Positions 34,969 through 43,107 of a stretch of DNA of 64,000 nt are shown piece by piece. Source of the DNA: Flavobacteriales bacterium (GTDB lineage: Bacteria; Bacteroidota; Bacteroidia; Flavobacteriales_F; PHOS-HE28); NCBI GenBank assembly GCA_016717305.1, contig JADKFY010000001.1, positions 528,038 to 592,037 on the forward strand. Reading direction: 5' to 3'. Position 1 is the first letter of the stretch, and each line of letters begins with the position of its first letter. Position numbers and translations under genes: made by a program. Below the pieces are notes generated by a model. The model searched no databases, was not told where the DNA came from, and saw only the letters and a program-made list of their open reading frames with translations.

Positions 34969-34991
34969 TTGGCAGTAGGTATACCTGCCAA
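34969..34991. promoter_or_regulatory. Inverted repeat TTGGCAG-N9-CTGCCAA upstream of groES
   Basis: Perfect 7-bp arms with a nine-base spacer that contains GTATAC, 71 bases before the groES ATG. The arm and spacer size resemble CIRCE but the sequence does not. A stress-regulator operator is possible; the protein that binds is unknown. Confidence 0.5.
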
Positions 34992-35026
34992 GTTTGCCGA
35001 GGGGGTAGGGTTATGAACAATTAGGC

Positions 35027-35050
35027 TGTCAGGACGCTGCCATCCTGACA
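35027..35050. promoter_or_regulatory. Inverted repeat TGTCAGGA-N8-TCCTGACA upstream of groES
   Basis: Perfect 8-bp arms around an eight-base spacer, 129 bases before the groES ATG and 146 bases after the secG stop. TGACA-type boxes recur upstream of miaB (40040, 40048, 40084). It could be an operator, or a terminator after secG, although no U run follows. Confidence 0.45.
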
Positions 35051-35195
35051 AGGACAAGTGCGCGATGCTGCGCTTGAAGAAAGCACGTCAGCAGATCGAC
35101 GGTGGGATCTACAGCGCTCAAGACTGCTCAAGCGAGACGCATAGCACGAGGGTAAACCACGCACATATTCAGGAAAGGAATTAGAAACTGTAGCC

Positions 35196-35507
35196 TTACT
35201 GGCCTTCCTCCTCAGGTGCAGGAGGTAGGTCCTCAGCCGGAGCTTGCTCCAGGATCGGGCTATCCAAGTCGTCCATTGCAGAGGTCGCTGTGCCTTGCAG
35301 GGCGGTCGATACCAAACAAAGGACCATAAGGGCACCAGCAAGTGTCCACGTGCCTTTCTCCAAGAAGTCGGAAGTGCGTTGCACACCACCGATCTGTTGG
35401 GCACCGGTAAAACCCGCTGCGAGCCCACCTCCCTTAGGGTTCTGGGCCAATACAACAAGGGCCAAAAGGCCACAAACGATCAAGATGATAATGGAGATGG
35501 CGACCAT
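35196..35507 (-). CDS. secG: Preprotein translocase subunit SecG
   Basis: A 103-residue membrane protein of the SecYEG channel. Two hydrophobic segments are visible (about 2-22 and 53-72), joined by the conserved loop QNPKGGGLAAGFTG and GGVQRTSDFLEKGTW. An acidic, proline-rich cytosolic tail (residues 80-103) is typical of Bacteroidota SecG. It lies three bases after the upstream TPR-type gene, so the two are co-transcribed. Confidence 0.93.
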   Translation of the reverse strand: MVAISIIILIVCGLLALVVLAQNPKGGGLAAGFTGAQQIGGVQRTSDFLEKGTWTLAGALMVLCLVSTALQGTATSAMDDLDSPILEQAPAEDLPPAPEEEGQ

Positions 35508-35510
35508 GGT

Positions 35511-36662
35511 CTAGTGGTTCAATTGACCCTCAAGCTCTTTTGCAAGGGCCGCAAAGAAAGCGCTTTTTGCTGGATATTTGATCGCCAACCGATGGTATGT
35601 GTCTATTGCCTTAGGCAGGTTGCCCTGTTTGACATAGATCCGTGCCAAGGTTTCCGTTACCAATCCGGTGCTATCATCCAAACTGCGCTTGGCCGCTTGT
35701 TGTGGCGTGTAGAATGCAACCTTGGTCGCGGCAGCTGGATTTTGCTGTTGGATGAAGCGGTCGATCAGGTCTTTTGTGCCAATGGGCTCTTTGGGAAATA
35801 CCGTTGGTACTGTGACTTCGGATATCAATTCCGTGGTCTCCAGCCTTTGATCTTCAAGGGTTTGTCCTTTTGGGGCCGGAACCGAAATGTCTTTTTCTGA
35901 GGTCCCCGTTCGGTCCTGATCCAACCAATCAGTGAAGCGTAACTTCCTTGAACTTAGGTCCACTTGTCCAAGTGGCGCCAATTTCACCTCTTCCTTTTCA
36001 GTGAACGGTTCGGCTTCCTCCTCAGTCCTGGAATCTACTTCCGGAGGCAGTTCCCGGTCAATACCCGAATGCTTATAGATGCTTTCCCCCGATCCCGTGG
36101 AGGTAAGGTTTTCAGGAAGTTCTGTCAAAACAGTATCCCTCGTCAGGTCATAAGCGCTGGCACGGGCGACCTCCATGATCTGCAATTCCAAGGGGTCGGG
36201 TCGAGTGGAAGTGGGTTCTGGAATTTCCTGCAACGGGACAGGAACGGTGAGAGGAGCTAGAAGCTCCGGCGGGAACACGCTGGCAGGGCGCAGAGGTTCA
36301 TCCTTTAGCTCGTCCGTATTCGTGTCCGTGGACAACGGAACTTCCGTTCTTACCACCACTAATGGTGCTCTTTCATCTTGCCCTGTTTTCGCTACAAGAT
36401 CGAACAACACACGCCGTGAAGGAACATGCACCGCAGCGGTGTGCAGGGTCTCTTCCGAGCGGACATCACCTGCGCGCTGTTCGCCAATGGACCGTAACAA
36501 TTGGGCGCCAGCGAACCAAGGGTATTGCTCCGCCAAGGAATGCAGGTCCTTCAAGTCCGCACGTGCCACATCTCCGGGCTCGGCCACCAACCGTGTCAAT
36601 CGTTCGCGTTCCAAATCGAGGGGGAAATTACAGGATCGATCCCAACATGCTTGAACTACCAA
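35511..36662 (-). CDS. Hypothetical protein with C-terminal TPR-like helices
   Basis: A 383-residue protein of no assigned function. The N-terminal 65 residues hold a helical segment (LHSLAEQYPWFAGAQLLRSI). A long low-complexity acidic and proline-rich middle follows (about 90-300). The C-terminus has TLARIYVKQGNLPKAIDTYHRLAIKYPAKSAFF, which looks like one or two TPR units. It overlaps the end of lptE by seven bases and precedes secG by three. The fixed place between lptE and secG suggests an envelope-biogenesis partner, which is inference from context only. Confidence 0.8.
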   Translation of the reverse strand: MVVQACWDRSCNFPLDLERERLTRLVAEPGDVARADLKDLHSLAEQYPWFAGAQLLRSIGEQRAGDVRSEETLHTAAVHVPSRRVLFDLVAKTGQDERAPLVVVRTEVPLSTDTNTDELKDEPLRPASVFPPELLAPLTVPVPLQEIPEPTSTRPDPLELQIMEVARASAYDLTRDTVLTELPENLTSTGSGESIYKHSGIDRELPPEVDSRTEEEAEPFTEKEEVKLAPLGQVDLSSRKLRFTDWLDQDRTGTSEKDISVPAPKGQTLEDQRLETTELISEVTVPTVFPKEPIGTKDLIDRFIQQQNPAAATKVAFYTPQQAAKRSLDDSTGLVTETLARIYVKQGNLPKAIDTYHRLAIKYPAKSAFFAALAKELEGQLNH

Positions 36663-37150
36663 TTTCCCAAAGTGCGGTCGAATATGTCCTGGGCCAATTG
36701 TTTGCCGATCTCACGCACCAGCCCTTCCTCCACGGTGACCAGGTCCTGCGAGCTGTCGTAATCGGAGAATCGGCTCACGCTGAATTCGAGGTTCTTCTGC
36801 GTGTCAAGGGTGTTGATGTAGGTCACTGAAACAGTGATCGTCAATCGGTTGAGGGCTGCCGTTTCATTGGCTTGGATATTCACCGGTTGCACGTCATAGC
36901 CGGTCAGTGAACCACTGTACTGCACATCGGCTTGGCTGGTCTTTAATTTCAGAGGTGTCTGGGCCAAGAGGAGGTCTCTCAAACTTTCCGTGAATAGTTG
37001 AACGCTAAGTGGCGTGGCAAGTGGCGCGCGGGCTTCGAAAAGTTCAACACCCACGGTGCGCGCATCCCCCACATCGCCTCCTGTAAAGGAATAGTTCACT
37101 CGGCAGGAAGCCAAGAGCAAAACGATCAATATGGGGAGCAAGTGCCGCAA
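36656..37150 (-). CDS. lptE: LPS-assembly lipoprotein LptE
   Basis: A 164-residue predicted outer-membrane lipoprotein with lipobox LLASC (Cys at about 16). The mature part has the LptE-type pattern SQADVQYSGSLTGYDVQPV and a long C-terminal helix. LptE plugs the LptD channel that inserts lipopolysaccharide into the outer leaflet. The assignment relies on size, lipobox and gene order (sigma-54 activator, lptE, TPR gene, secG), which is a common Bacteroidota arrangement; sequence conservation in the family is low. Confidence 0.8.
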   Translation of the reverse strand: MRHLLPILIVLLLASCRVNYSFTGGDVGDARTVGVELFEARAPLATPLSVQLFTESLRDLLLAQTPLKLKTSQADVQYSGSLTGYDVQPVNIQANETAALNRLTITVSVTYINTLDTQKNLEFSVSRFSDYDSSQDLVTVEEGLVREIGKQLAQDIFDRTLGNW

Positions 37151-37233
37151 TGGAACAAATGGAATTCAACGTTCAACCTAAAAGGGAAGGATCAGGTTGG
37201 GGATAATTCTAAGAACGAACAACATTTCAGGAA

Positions 37234-38439
37234 CTATGGTATTCCGTATTCTTTGATCTTCCGATACAAGGTGCGTTCACTGATCCCCAGCTCCTCGGCG
37301 GCATTTTTCCGCTTGTTACGGTGTTTGGTCAAGGCCTTGCGTATCATCTCTTTTTCCTTCTCCTCCAAGCTCAGGCTTTCTTCAACTTCGGTATGGTCCA
37401 CGTCCTCGTCATCACTGTGCTTGGGCAATATGCTTACCGTGCCTTGTGGTGACCGAGAGGCAGTTGGGTAGTATTCTTCACGGTAACCAACGGGCAGCGC
37501 TGTCGGTAGGGGTTGGCCACCGCTCAAGGCTTGGACTTGGGCCTTCAGAGCATTCAGGTCGCTTTTCATGTCGAAAAGGAACTTGAAGATCAATTCCCGT
37601 TCGTTAATGGCATTGCCTTCTTTTTCATTGCTTCCACCCAACGCGACCAATGCGGTACTCTGGTCCGGCAAGTATTGCCGAAGTGTTTTGGCATCCACCT
37701 CGCGTTCCTTTTCGATCACGCTCATCTGTTCCACGATGTTGCGCAACTGCCGCACGTTGCCAGGCCAACGATAAGCCGTCAGCAGTTCCATGGCCTCTTG
37801 GTCCAAGACCAATGGTGGGGCCTTGTAACGGGTGGCGGCCTCTTGGGCGAAATAGCGGAACAGGAGGTGAATGTCCTCTTGTCGCTCGCGCAACGCAGGT
37901 ACTTGGATCGGAACGGTATTCAAGCGATAATACAGGTCTTCACGAAAGGTGCCGCGTTGGACGGCCTGTAGCATCTGCACATTGGTTGCGGCCACCACGC
38001 GGACGTTGGTCTTCTGTGCCTTACTACTGCCAACTCGGATGAATTCGCCGGTCTCCAAAACACGTAGAAGTCGCACTTGGGTGGTCAATGGCAACTCACC
38101 GACTTCATCCAGGAAGATCGTTCCCCCATTGGCCACTTCGAAGTAGCCCTTCCGTGCCTCATGTGCGCCGGTGAAGGAACCTTTCTCGTGCCCGAACAAT
38201 TCACTGTCGATGGTGCCTTCCGGTATCGCCCCACAATTCACCGCGATGTAGGGACCATGTTTCCGCCCACTATACGCATGTACGATCTGCGGCATGGCCT
38301 CTTTTCCACTGCCACTTTCCCCGCTGATCAACACGCTCAGGTCCGTGGGAGCCACTTGCGCGGCAATTTCCACAGCCCGGTCCAATAGGGGAGATGCCCC
38401 AATGATCCCGAACCGCTGTTTGATGGGTTGTACGTTCAT
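37234..38439 (-). CDS. Sigma-54-dependent Fis-family transcriptional activator
   Basis: A 401-residue AAA+ activator without a receiver or other N-terminal sensor domain. Walker A is GESGSGKE (40-47), the sigma-54 contact loop reads GSFTGA in place of the usual GAFTGA, and Walker B lies in GGTIFLDEVGEL. FREDLYYRLN and RWPGNVRQLRNIV follow. The C-terminal helix-turn-helix is KNAAEELGISERTLYRKIKE. The ATG overlaps the miaB stop by four bases, so the genes are co-translated. Without a sensor domain, activity must be set by level or by a partner protein. Confidence 0.92.
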   Translation of the reverse strand: MNVQPIKQRFGIIGASPLLDRAVEIAAQVAPTDLSVLISGESGSGKEAMPQIVHAYSGRKHGPYIAVNCGAIPEGTIDSELFGHEKGSFTGAHEARKGYFEVANGGTIFLDEVGELPLTTQVRLLRVLETGEFIRVGSSKAQKTNVRVVAATNVQMLQAVQRGTFREDLYYRLNTVPIQVPALRERQEDIHLLFRYFAQEAATRYKAPPLVLDQEAMELLTAYRWPGNVRQLRNIVEQMSVIEKEREVDAKTLRQYLPDQSTALVALGGSNEKEGNAINERELIFKFLFDMKSDLNALKAQVQALSGGQPLPTALPVGYREEYYPTASRSPQGTVSILPKHSDDEDVDHTEVEESLSLEEKEKEMIRKALTKHRNKRKNAAEELGISERTLYRKIKEYGIP

Positions 38440-39428
38440 GCTTTCACTCCTTCCTTCGTTTCGCCCCTTGAAACCACTTCCAGCACTTGTCCTTTCAATG
38501 AACCCGCCGTGCTGCTCGCGATCCGCACACGGATCATATCACCAGAGATCAATTCATAAGCGGTCGGGGAAAGCGAAGTCTCCGAAATTGCTTCCAGTGT
38601 GCTTTGTACCATTGTTCCGCTCGCTCCCATTTCGCCCACCTTCGAATACCGGTCAACGATCACCACAGCATTCTGCGTATTGCGACCGAACATGTGGTCG
38701 GGACTTCGCTTACTTACACCTTCGATCAGGACGTCATGCACCTGACCAACATAGGTCGCCATGTGTTTTGCTGAACTTTTCTTCTGCACCTCAATGATCT
38801 CGGCGAGTCTTCTTCCTTTCACATCTTCGGGCACATCGTCTTCGTATTTCCGTGCCGCCAAGGTCTTCGGACGTTCGCTGTACTTGAACATGAAGGCCAT
38901 TCCATAGCCGACCTGTTCCATTAACGTTACGGTGTCCTTATGGTCTTCTTCTGTTTCACCGGAGAACCCCGCGATAATATCCGTGCTGATGGCACAGTCC
39001 GGCATGATCCGGTGGATGCTCGCAATGCGTTCCAAGTACCAAGCACGGTCATATCCCCGGTTCATGCGATGTAATACAGCACTGCTGCCGCTTTGCACAG
39101 GCAAATGGATGTACTTGCAAATGTTGCTGTACTTGGCCATTACGTGCAGCACCTTGTCCGTCATGTCCTTCGGATGGCTGGTACTGTACCGGATCCGAAG
39201 GGTAGGGCAAGCCACTGCGACCATTTCGAGAAGGTCAGCGAAGTCGGATCCAGCAGCTTTAACCTCTCTTACCAGGTCGATCGGATCACTTGGTCCGATG
39301 TTATTTGGAGAGGTGATTTCTTCCCCTCTTCTTGGGAGAGGCGCTGGGGGTGAGGCCCATTTGTACGAATCCACATTCTGTCCCAACAGCGTTACTTCCT
39401 TGTACCCTTTGCCGCAAGGTCCTTGCAT
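38436..39428 (-). CDS. miaB: MiaB tRNA methylthiotransferase, C-terminal part of a frameshifted gene
   Basis: About 330 residues containing the second half of the radical-SAM domain and the TRAM domain of MiaB. Landmarks are KEVTLLGQNVDSYKW, RIRYSTSHPKDM, YIHLPVQSGSSAVLHRMNRGYDR and DIIAGFSGETEEDH, with TRAM-like sequence near GRNTQNAVVIVDRYSK. The first part of the listed frame (before about 39407) is out of register with the true protein. It should join the upstream frame ending at 39392 after LAAKG. A Pro/Arg-rich insertion, ASPPAPLPRRGEEITS, is encoded by a palindromic repeat. Confidence 0.85.
   Translation of the reverse strand: MQGPCGKGYKEVTLLGQNVDSYKWASPPAPLPRRGEEITSPNNIGPSDPIDLVREVKAAGSDFADLLEMVAVACPTLRIRYSTSHPKDMTDKVLHVMAKYSNICKYIHLPVQSGSSAVLHRMNRGYDRAWYLERIASIHRIMPDCAISTDIIAGFSGETEEDHKDTVTLMEQVGYGMAFMFKYSERPKTLAARKYEDDVPEDVKGRRLAEIIEVQKKSSAKHMATYVGQVHDVLIEGVSKRSPDHMFGRNTQNAVVIVDRYSKVGEMGASGTMVQSTLEAISETSLSPTAYELISGDMIRVRIASSTAGSLKGQVLEVVSRGETKEGVKA
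39310..39356. repeat. REP-like palindromic element inside miaB
   Basis: A stretch with CCTCT/AGAGG arms around TCTTGGG and a flanking GGCGCTGGGGGTGAGG motif, the style of short interspersed palindromes found between bacterial genes. Read on the minus strand it adds about 16 residues (ASPPAPLPRRGEEITS) to MiaB without breaking the frame. Confidence 0.5.
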
Positions 39429-40045
39429 TCCTCAATGATGGTATAGGGGTCACGGCTCCGCTCTCTTCCTCGGGTGAACGGGACCACGCAGAACGCGCAC
39501 ATATTGTCGCAACCACGCATGATCGTCACGAACGCGGTTACTCCGTTGCTGTTCAAGCGCACTGGTATCACTTCACCGTAGGTCTCTTCACGGCTAAGCA
39601 GAACATTTACCGCTTTTTGACCGGTGCCTACTTTTTCGAGCAGGTCGGGTAATGTGCGGTAGGCATCAGGACCTACAACAAGGTCAACGACTTTCTTTTT
39701 CTCCAGCAGGTCTTCACGCATGCGTTCGGCCATGCATCCCAATACCCCCACCTTCAGCCCTTTCTTCCGGGCCTTCAGGCTGTTCATCTCATTGATGCGC
39801 TGAAGCACTGTGTACTCCGCCTTTTCGCGGATACTACATGTGTTCAGCAGCACTAGGTCGGCATCTTCGGCCGTTTCTACAGTGGTGTATCCATCCGTGG
39901 CCAAAATGCTCGCAACGATCTCGCTGTCGCTGAAATTCATAGCGCAGCCATAACTCTCAATATAGACCTTCTTGTTCACCTTTCTGTTCGGAATGGGCCG
40001 CAAAGCTACCGGATCTTGAAGAGGAACTTTCCCAATTTGTGACAA
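39392..40045 (-). CDS. miaB: MiaB tRNA-2-methylthio-N6-dimethylallyladenosine synthase, N-terminal part of a frameshifted gene
   Basis: About 217 residues covering the UPF0004 domain and the beginning of the radical-SAM domain. Cluster-binding cysteines appear as ESYGCAMNFSDSE, NTCSIREKAE and GCMAER in the first domain, and CDNMCAFC supplies the CxxxCxxC motif. MiaB thiomethylates A37 of tRNAs. The frame ends after LAAKGTRK because of a one-base loss next to GGG at 39405-39407. The start is uncertain: TTG at 40045 is listed; a GTG before NKKVYIESYGC is an alternative, and no in-frame ATG exists upstream. It heads the block miaB-sigma54 activator-lptE. Confidence 0.85.
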   Translation of the reverse strand: MSQIGKVPLQDPVALRPIPNRKVNKKVYIESYGCAMNFSDSEIVASILATDGYTTVETAEDADLVLLNTCSIREKAEYTVLQRINEMNSLKARKKGLKVGVLGCMAERMREDLLEKKKVVDLVVGPDAYRTLPDLLEKVGTGQKAVNVLLSREETYGEVIPVRLNSNGVTAFVTIMRGCDNMCAFCVVPFTRGRERSRDPYTIIEECKDLAAKGTRK

Positions 40046-40131
40046 GGTGACAGGTTTTCCCCGCAGATGCCGCCATTGCAGCCTGACAGTTCAATTACAT
40101 CTACTTGAACCTGATGGGTACATTAAGAATA

Positions 40132-40165
40132 CACCCCGGTCCACCATGAGAGGCGGACCGGGGTG
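40132..40165 (-). terminator. Terminator after the outer-membrane protein gene
   Basis: CACCCCGGTCC and GGACCGGGGTG form a perfect 11-bp stem with a 12-base loop. On the minus strand it follows the stop at 40190 by 24 bases and is followed by TATTCTTAAT. Confidence 0.75.
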
Positions 40166-40189
40166 CGAAATTGTCTGTCAACAGCAGGT

Positions 40190-40789
40190 CTAGAACTTGA
40201 AAGTCAGGCCGCCGTTCAAGTAGGTTATGCCATGGCCCGCCTCAGCGTAAACACCGAAGTTCGGGGAGAACAAGTAACGGATCCCAACATAGACATGGTG
40301 ACGGAACGGGTTGTTCAGGACAGGGCTAATTACAGTGTTACTTGCCTCGGAATACCGATCCGATACCCGAACACTTGCGCCAACCATTACCCCCGCGTAG
40401 GTGTCCAACTTGTCGTTATTGTGCCATTCATTCCAATGGTAATTCCCACGGACACCGAAGAGCAAGTTGGTGGATCGATAGTATCCGGTATTGTATCCAT
40501 AGAAATAACTACCGTACGTGTACGACGACCGCGTCGTATTGAAACCGACCAAACCACCAATACCGAGTGTGCCAGGGCCGATCTCGGCAACGCCCACGTC
40601 CATGCCCACAAGGACCGTGGGAATAATACCGACCGGGTTGTATGCCGAGCCCAGCCCATAGCCGCCGCCGATACCAAAACCCAGATTAATGGCCTTGGTG
40701 CCTTTTTCAAAGGATTGTGCATGGGTAATTGTCGGGGCCATGGCTGCTGCTGTCAAAAGGATCGCAGTGAAGTAATTGATCGTTCTCAT
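40190..40789 (-). CDS. Small outer-membrane beta-barrel protein
   Basis: A 199-residue exported protein. A signal peptide (MRTINYFTAILLTAAAMAPT, cleavage near HAQS) is followed by alternating hydrophobic strands rich in Gly/Tyr: INLGFGIGGGYGLGSAY, LLFGVRGNYHWNEW, YAGVMVGASVRVSDRY and YVGIRYLFSPNFGVYAEAGH. It ends in NGGLTFKF with a terminal Phe, as expected of barrels inserted by BamA. About eight strands fit the OmpW/OmpA-barrel size class. The ATG at 40789 gives a better signal peptide than the one at 40804. No specific substrate is evident. Confidence 0.8.
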   Translation of the reverse strand: MRTINYFTAILLTAAAMAPTITHAQSFEKGTKAINLGFGIGGGYGLGSAYNPVGIIPTVLVGMDVGVAEIGPGTLGIGGLVGFNTTRSSYTYGSYFYGYNTGYYRSTNLLFGVRGNYHWNEWHNNDKLDTYAGVMVGASVRVSDRYSEASNTVISPVLNNPFRHHVYVGIRYLFSPNFGVYAEAGHGITYLNGGLTFKF

Positions 40790-40967
40790 TTGTCTTAGGT
40801 TCATGTGGTCTCCCTACTCTACGACTTGTCGTTAGCAGAGGGTACCAAGTTTTGTGTTCAGGTTGTGTTGATCGGTTCGGGTAACCCCAATGGAACTAGG
40901 TATACGTCCTTCTGAGGCAATTTAAGTCGAGGCGAATCTAAGGCAGCTCCGGAAAAGCAAGCAACGA

Positions 40968-41753
40968 TCAATTATCCACACCAAAGGCAAAGACCTTTTC
41001 GCCGTTCATGAATGCGTACTCTCCAGCCCCGATCTCATCATCGATGTGGATCTCATAGACCTGGTTGCCGATGTTCTTGAAAGAGATGCGGATCCGGTTC
41101 TCGGTCACTTCATGACTGTTCGTGCTATACATGGCATGGCTGCTTTTGGACAGGTCCACAAAACGGTCTTGTGATCTTCCGCGCACCTCGAACCGGGCCA
41201 ATTTGATGATGTCCGATGGGTCTTGTCCCTGATACACCTTGACAACGAAATGATATTGACCCTTTGGGACGCGGAAGTTCGACTTGCTCCCGGGGATCTT
41301 CACTGAATTCGTTTTGGCACCGAACCCACCATAGCTGCCTCCTGAGGAAGAGTTGACGGCCTCGTTCTTTTCCAATTGGTTGTACCCTCCACTAGCATCT
41401 GCCGCATACACTTGGTTGTAGAATTCCGGGCCGCCTGTGTCTTGTGGCTCGGGCATGTAAACGGCATCTCCCGGCTCATATTCATAAGGATGCTGCAATG
41501 CATTTTGTAGCGCCATCATCTGGCCCGCATCCTCATTTTCAATGGCCCGCTTGAACGCTACCCAATTGTTCCGATCGCGTGTGAGCCCGGCCACGGCAGC
41601 ACCATTGTTTTCCGCAGCAGCTTGGGCGATCTGTGCATCGAGTCGTCCTATCTGTGCATCGAACACATCGGTTTGCGCCATGGCCGTTACCGGCAAGCTT
41701 GCGATCTGGAGTGACATGAGAACAAGGAGGATAATTTTTGTCTTGTTTCGCAT
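40968..41753 (-). CDS. Hypothetical exported protein
   Basis: A 261-residue protein with a signal peptide (MRNKTKIILLVLMSLQIASL, ending near AMAQ). A helical segment rich in Ala/Gln (DAQIGRLDAQIAQAAAENNG) follows, then a Gly/Ser-rich linker near the middle. The C-terminal half, about 120 residues, is beta-rich and includes YHFVVKVYQGQDPSDIIKL and RIRISFKNIGNQVYEI. I recognise no family. The ATG at 41753 opens the signal peptide; the upstream in-frame extension is not credible. It is a single gene flanked by intergenic gaps on both sides. Confidence 0.65.
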   Translation of the reverse strand: MRNKTKIILLVLMSLQIASLPVTAMAQTDVFDAQIGRLDAQIAQAAAENNGAAVAGLTRDRNNWVAFKRAIENEDAGQMMALQNALQHPYEYEPGDAVYMPEPQDTGGPEFYNQVYAADASGGYNQLEKNEAVNSSSGGSYGGFGAKTNSVKIPGSKSNFRVPKGQYHFVVKVYQGQDPSDIIKLARFEVRGRSQDRFVDLSKSSHAMYSTNSHEVTENRIRISFKNIGNQVYEIHIDDEIGAGEYAFMNGEKVFAFGVDN

Positions 41754-41978
41754 TTTGGTGGGGTTTTGGGTTTGGGAATTGGCTTTCGGGGGGCAAAGTG
41801 AACTATATCGTGGCAACGGGTCCAAAGGTGGAACTTACCTGGTCCAGGGTATAGCCAGCCTGAGAATTCGGATGGGTTGGGTGTGAATGCGGCGGGTTTC
41901 CCTTGTTCGGTAAGATGGTCACTGCGGAAGTTCGTTCAATGACAAGCATATTTCGGTCGGAAGGGACCATGCCCGTTC

Positions 41979-42000
41979 CGATCCCAATACTATGGGATCG
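41979..42000. repeat. Inverted repeat CGATCCCA-N6-TGGGATCG
   Basis: Perfect 8-bp arms with loop ATACTA inside the 371-base gap 41754-42124. No gene, consensus promoter or terminator run is otherwise visible in that gap. It could be a transcription-factor site. Confidence 0.4.
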
Positions 42001-42124
42001 GTTTCAATTGGACAAAGCGGTTCCCCGCAAAGGGGGCAGGCGAGATGTGAAGGGATCGGCGTGTTTGCCATGGAACCCCAAAAAAGAAACAGTCAGTCCT
42101 ATGCCACTTAAAGATTTGTTCGCC

Positions 42125-43012
42125 CTATTGAAGCGGTATCAGTACGCCTTGGCTTGTGACCACTCCGCCCTTACCGGGTCTAGCGGCATTCGGCTCCTGA
42201 TCATTGAAGTACAGCTTTCGCCCGCCATCATAGGCCACCATATTGCAGCCTGCGGATCCGCAATAGAACGAACAATCTTCGTTGCGCACCAAAACCCCAG
42301 GCTTGCCATCGCCATTCAGGTCATGTTGCGCTAGCAGCACACTACAGCCCTCTTCCATTGCCTCCAGCACGAGTTCATATCCGGTGCCTTCGTTGCCCGA
42401 TCGTACCTTTTTCAACGCATTGCGCATGATTTCCGGCGCACGCTTCCATTCCACCCAAACGAATTTGCCAGTAGCAACGGTATCCTTTACTCCACCTGTG
42501 GTCTTTCCAATCTTGATCAGATGTTTCCCAGCCCATTCCGTGAACGTTTTCGGGTACTGGCCTTCTACCAAGGGGTGCTCATTAAATGCTGAAACGAACC
42601 CGTCCTGCAAATAACCGACAAGGATATTCTCCGTTGCCAGGTCCACATAGACCATGGTTTCGACCTCTCCGCAGTTGTGCGGTCGGCAGCCGTGTACGGA
42701 AACCGTTCCGCCCTCTGCGGCGATCGGACCCTGCACGCTAAGATCGCGCAGGATCGCTTTGTGTTTGTTGCCGAGCAGGGCCTTCAGGCGTGTGTTGAAC
42801 GGCTCGGACTCAAAGAAGTCCGTTTGAAAGGACATTTTTCCGCCGTATTCCTTCAGGTAGGCGAGGGGGCTGTCCGCATCTTCCGAACCCAACGGTTGTT
42901 CACTGGAAACCGTGTCGGTTGCCGTTCCATCGTCATCACTTGTTCCACTTGGACCTTGTGTGCATGCGGTGAGCAACAGGCAGATCAGAGTTGTATGGAG
43001 TTTGTTGCGCAT
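42125..43012 (-). CDS. Hypothetical lipoprotein
   Basis: A 295-residue predicted lipoprotein with lipobox LLTAC (Cys at about 17) followed by an Asp/Ser/Thr-rich linker. The body includes VSVHGCRPHNCGEVETMVYV, a Cys-containing segment, and near the end DLNGDGKPGVLVRNEDCSFY, with a calcium-loop-like DLNGDG. Then comes CGSAGCN, so four or more cysteines may form disulfides. I do not recognise a family; some resemblance to lysozyme-inhibitor-like or FG-GAP-like proteins is only an impression. Located between unrelated envelope genes. Confidence 0.65.
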   Translation of the reverse strand: MRNKLHTTLICLLLTACTQGPSGTSDDDGTATDTVSSEQPLGSEDADSPLAYLKEYGGKMSFQTDFFESEPFNTRLKALLGNKHKAILRDLSVQGPIAAEGGTVSVHGCRPHNCGEVETMVYVDLATENILVGYLQDGFVSAFNEHPLVEGQYPKTFTEWAGKHLIKIGKTTGGVKDTVATGKFVWVEWKRAPEIMRNALKKVRSGNEGTGYELVLEAMEEGCSVLLAQHDLNGDGKPGVLVRNEDCSFYCGSAGCNMVAYDGGRKLYFNDQEPNAARPGKGGVVTSQGVLIPLQ

Positions 43013-43107
43013 GGCGTTGAAGATTGGTAAAGATGACCACGGAGTGCAACTATCAATGAACCGAGTTGAAGGAGGGTTCCATGACCCGGTCTTTTGAGGC
43101 TGTTGGG

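Noticed and set aside
34899..35195. CIRCE/HrcA operator upstream of groES
   Set aside because: TTAGCACTC-N9-GAGTGCTAA is absent; only unrelated inverted repeats are present.
39392..39428. Programmed ribosomal frameshifting in miaB
   Set aside because: No slippery heptamer with a downstream structure is evident, MiaB is not known to use frameshifting, and similar one-base shifts elsewhere point to sequence errors.
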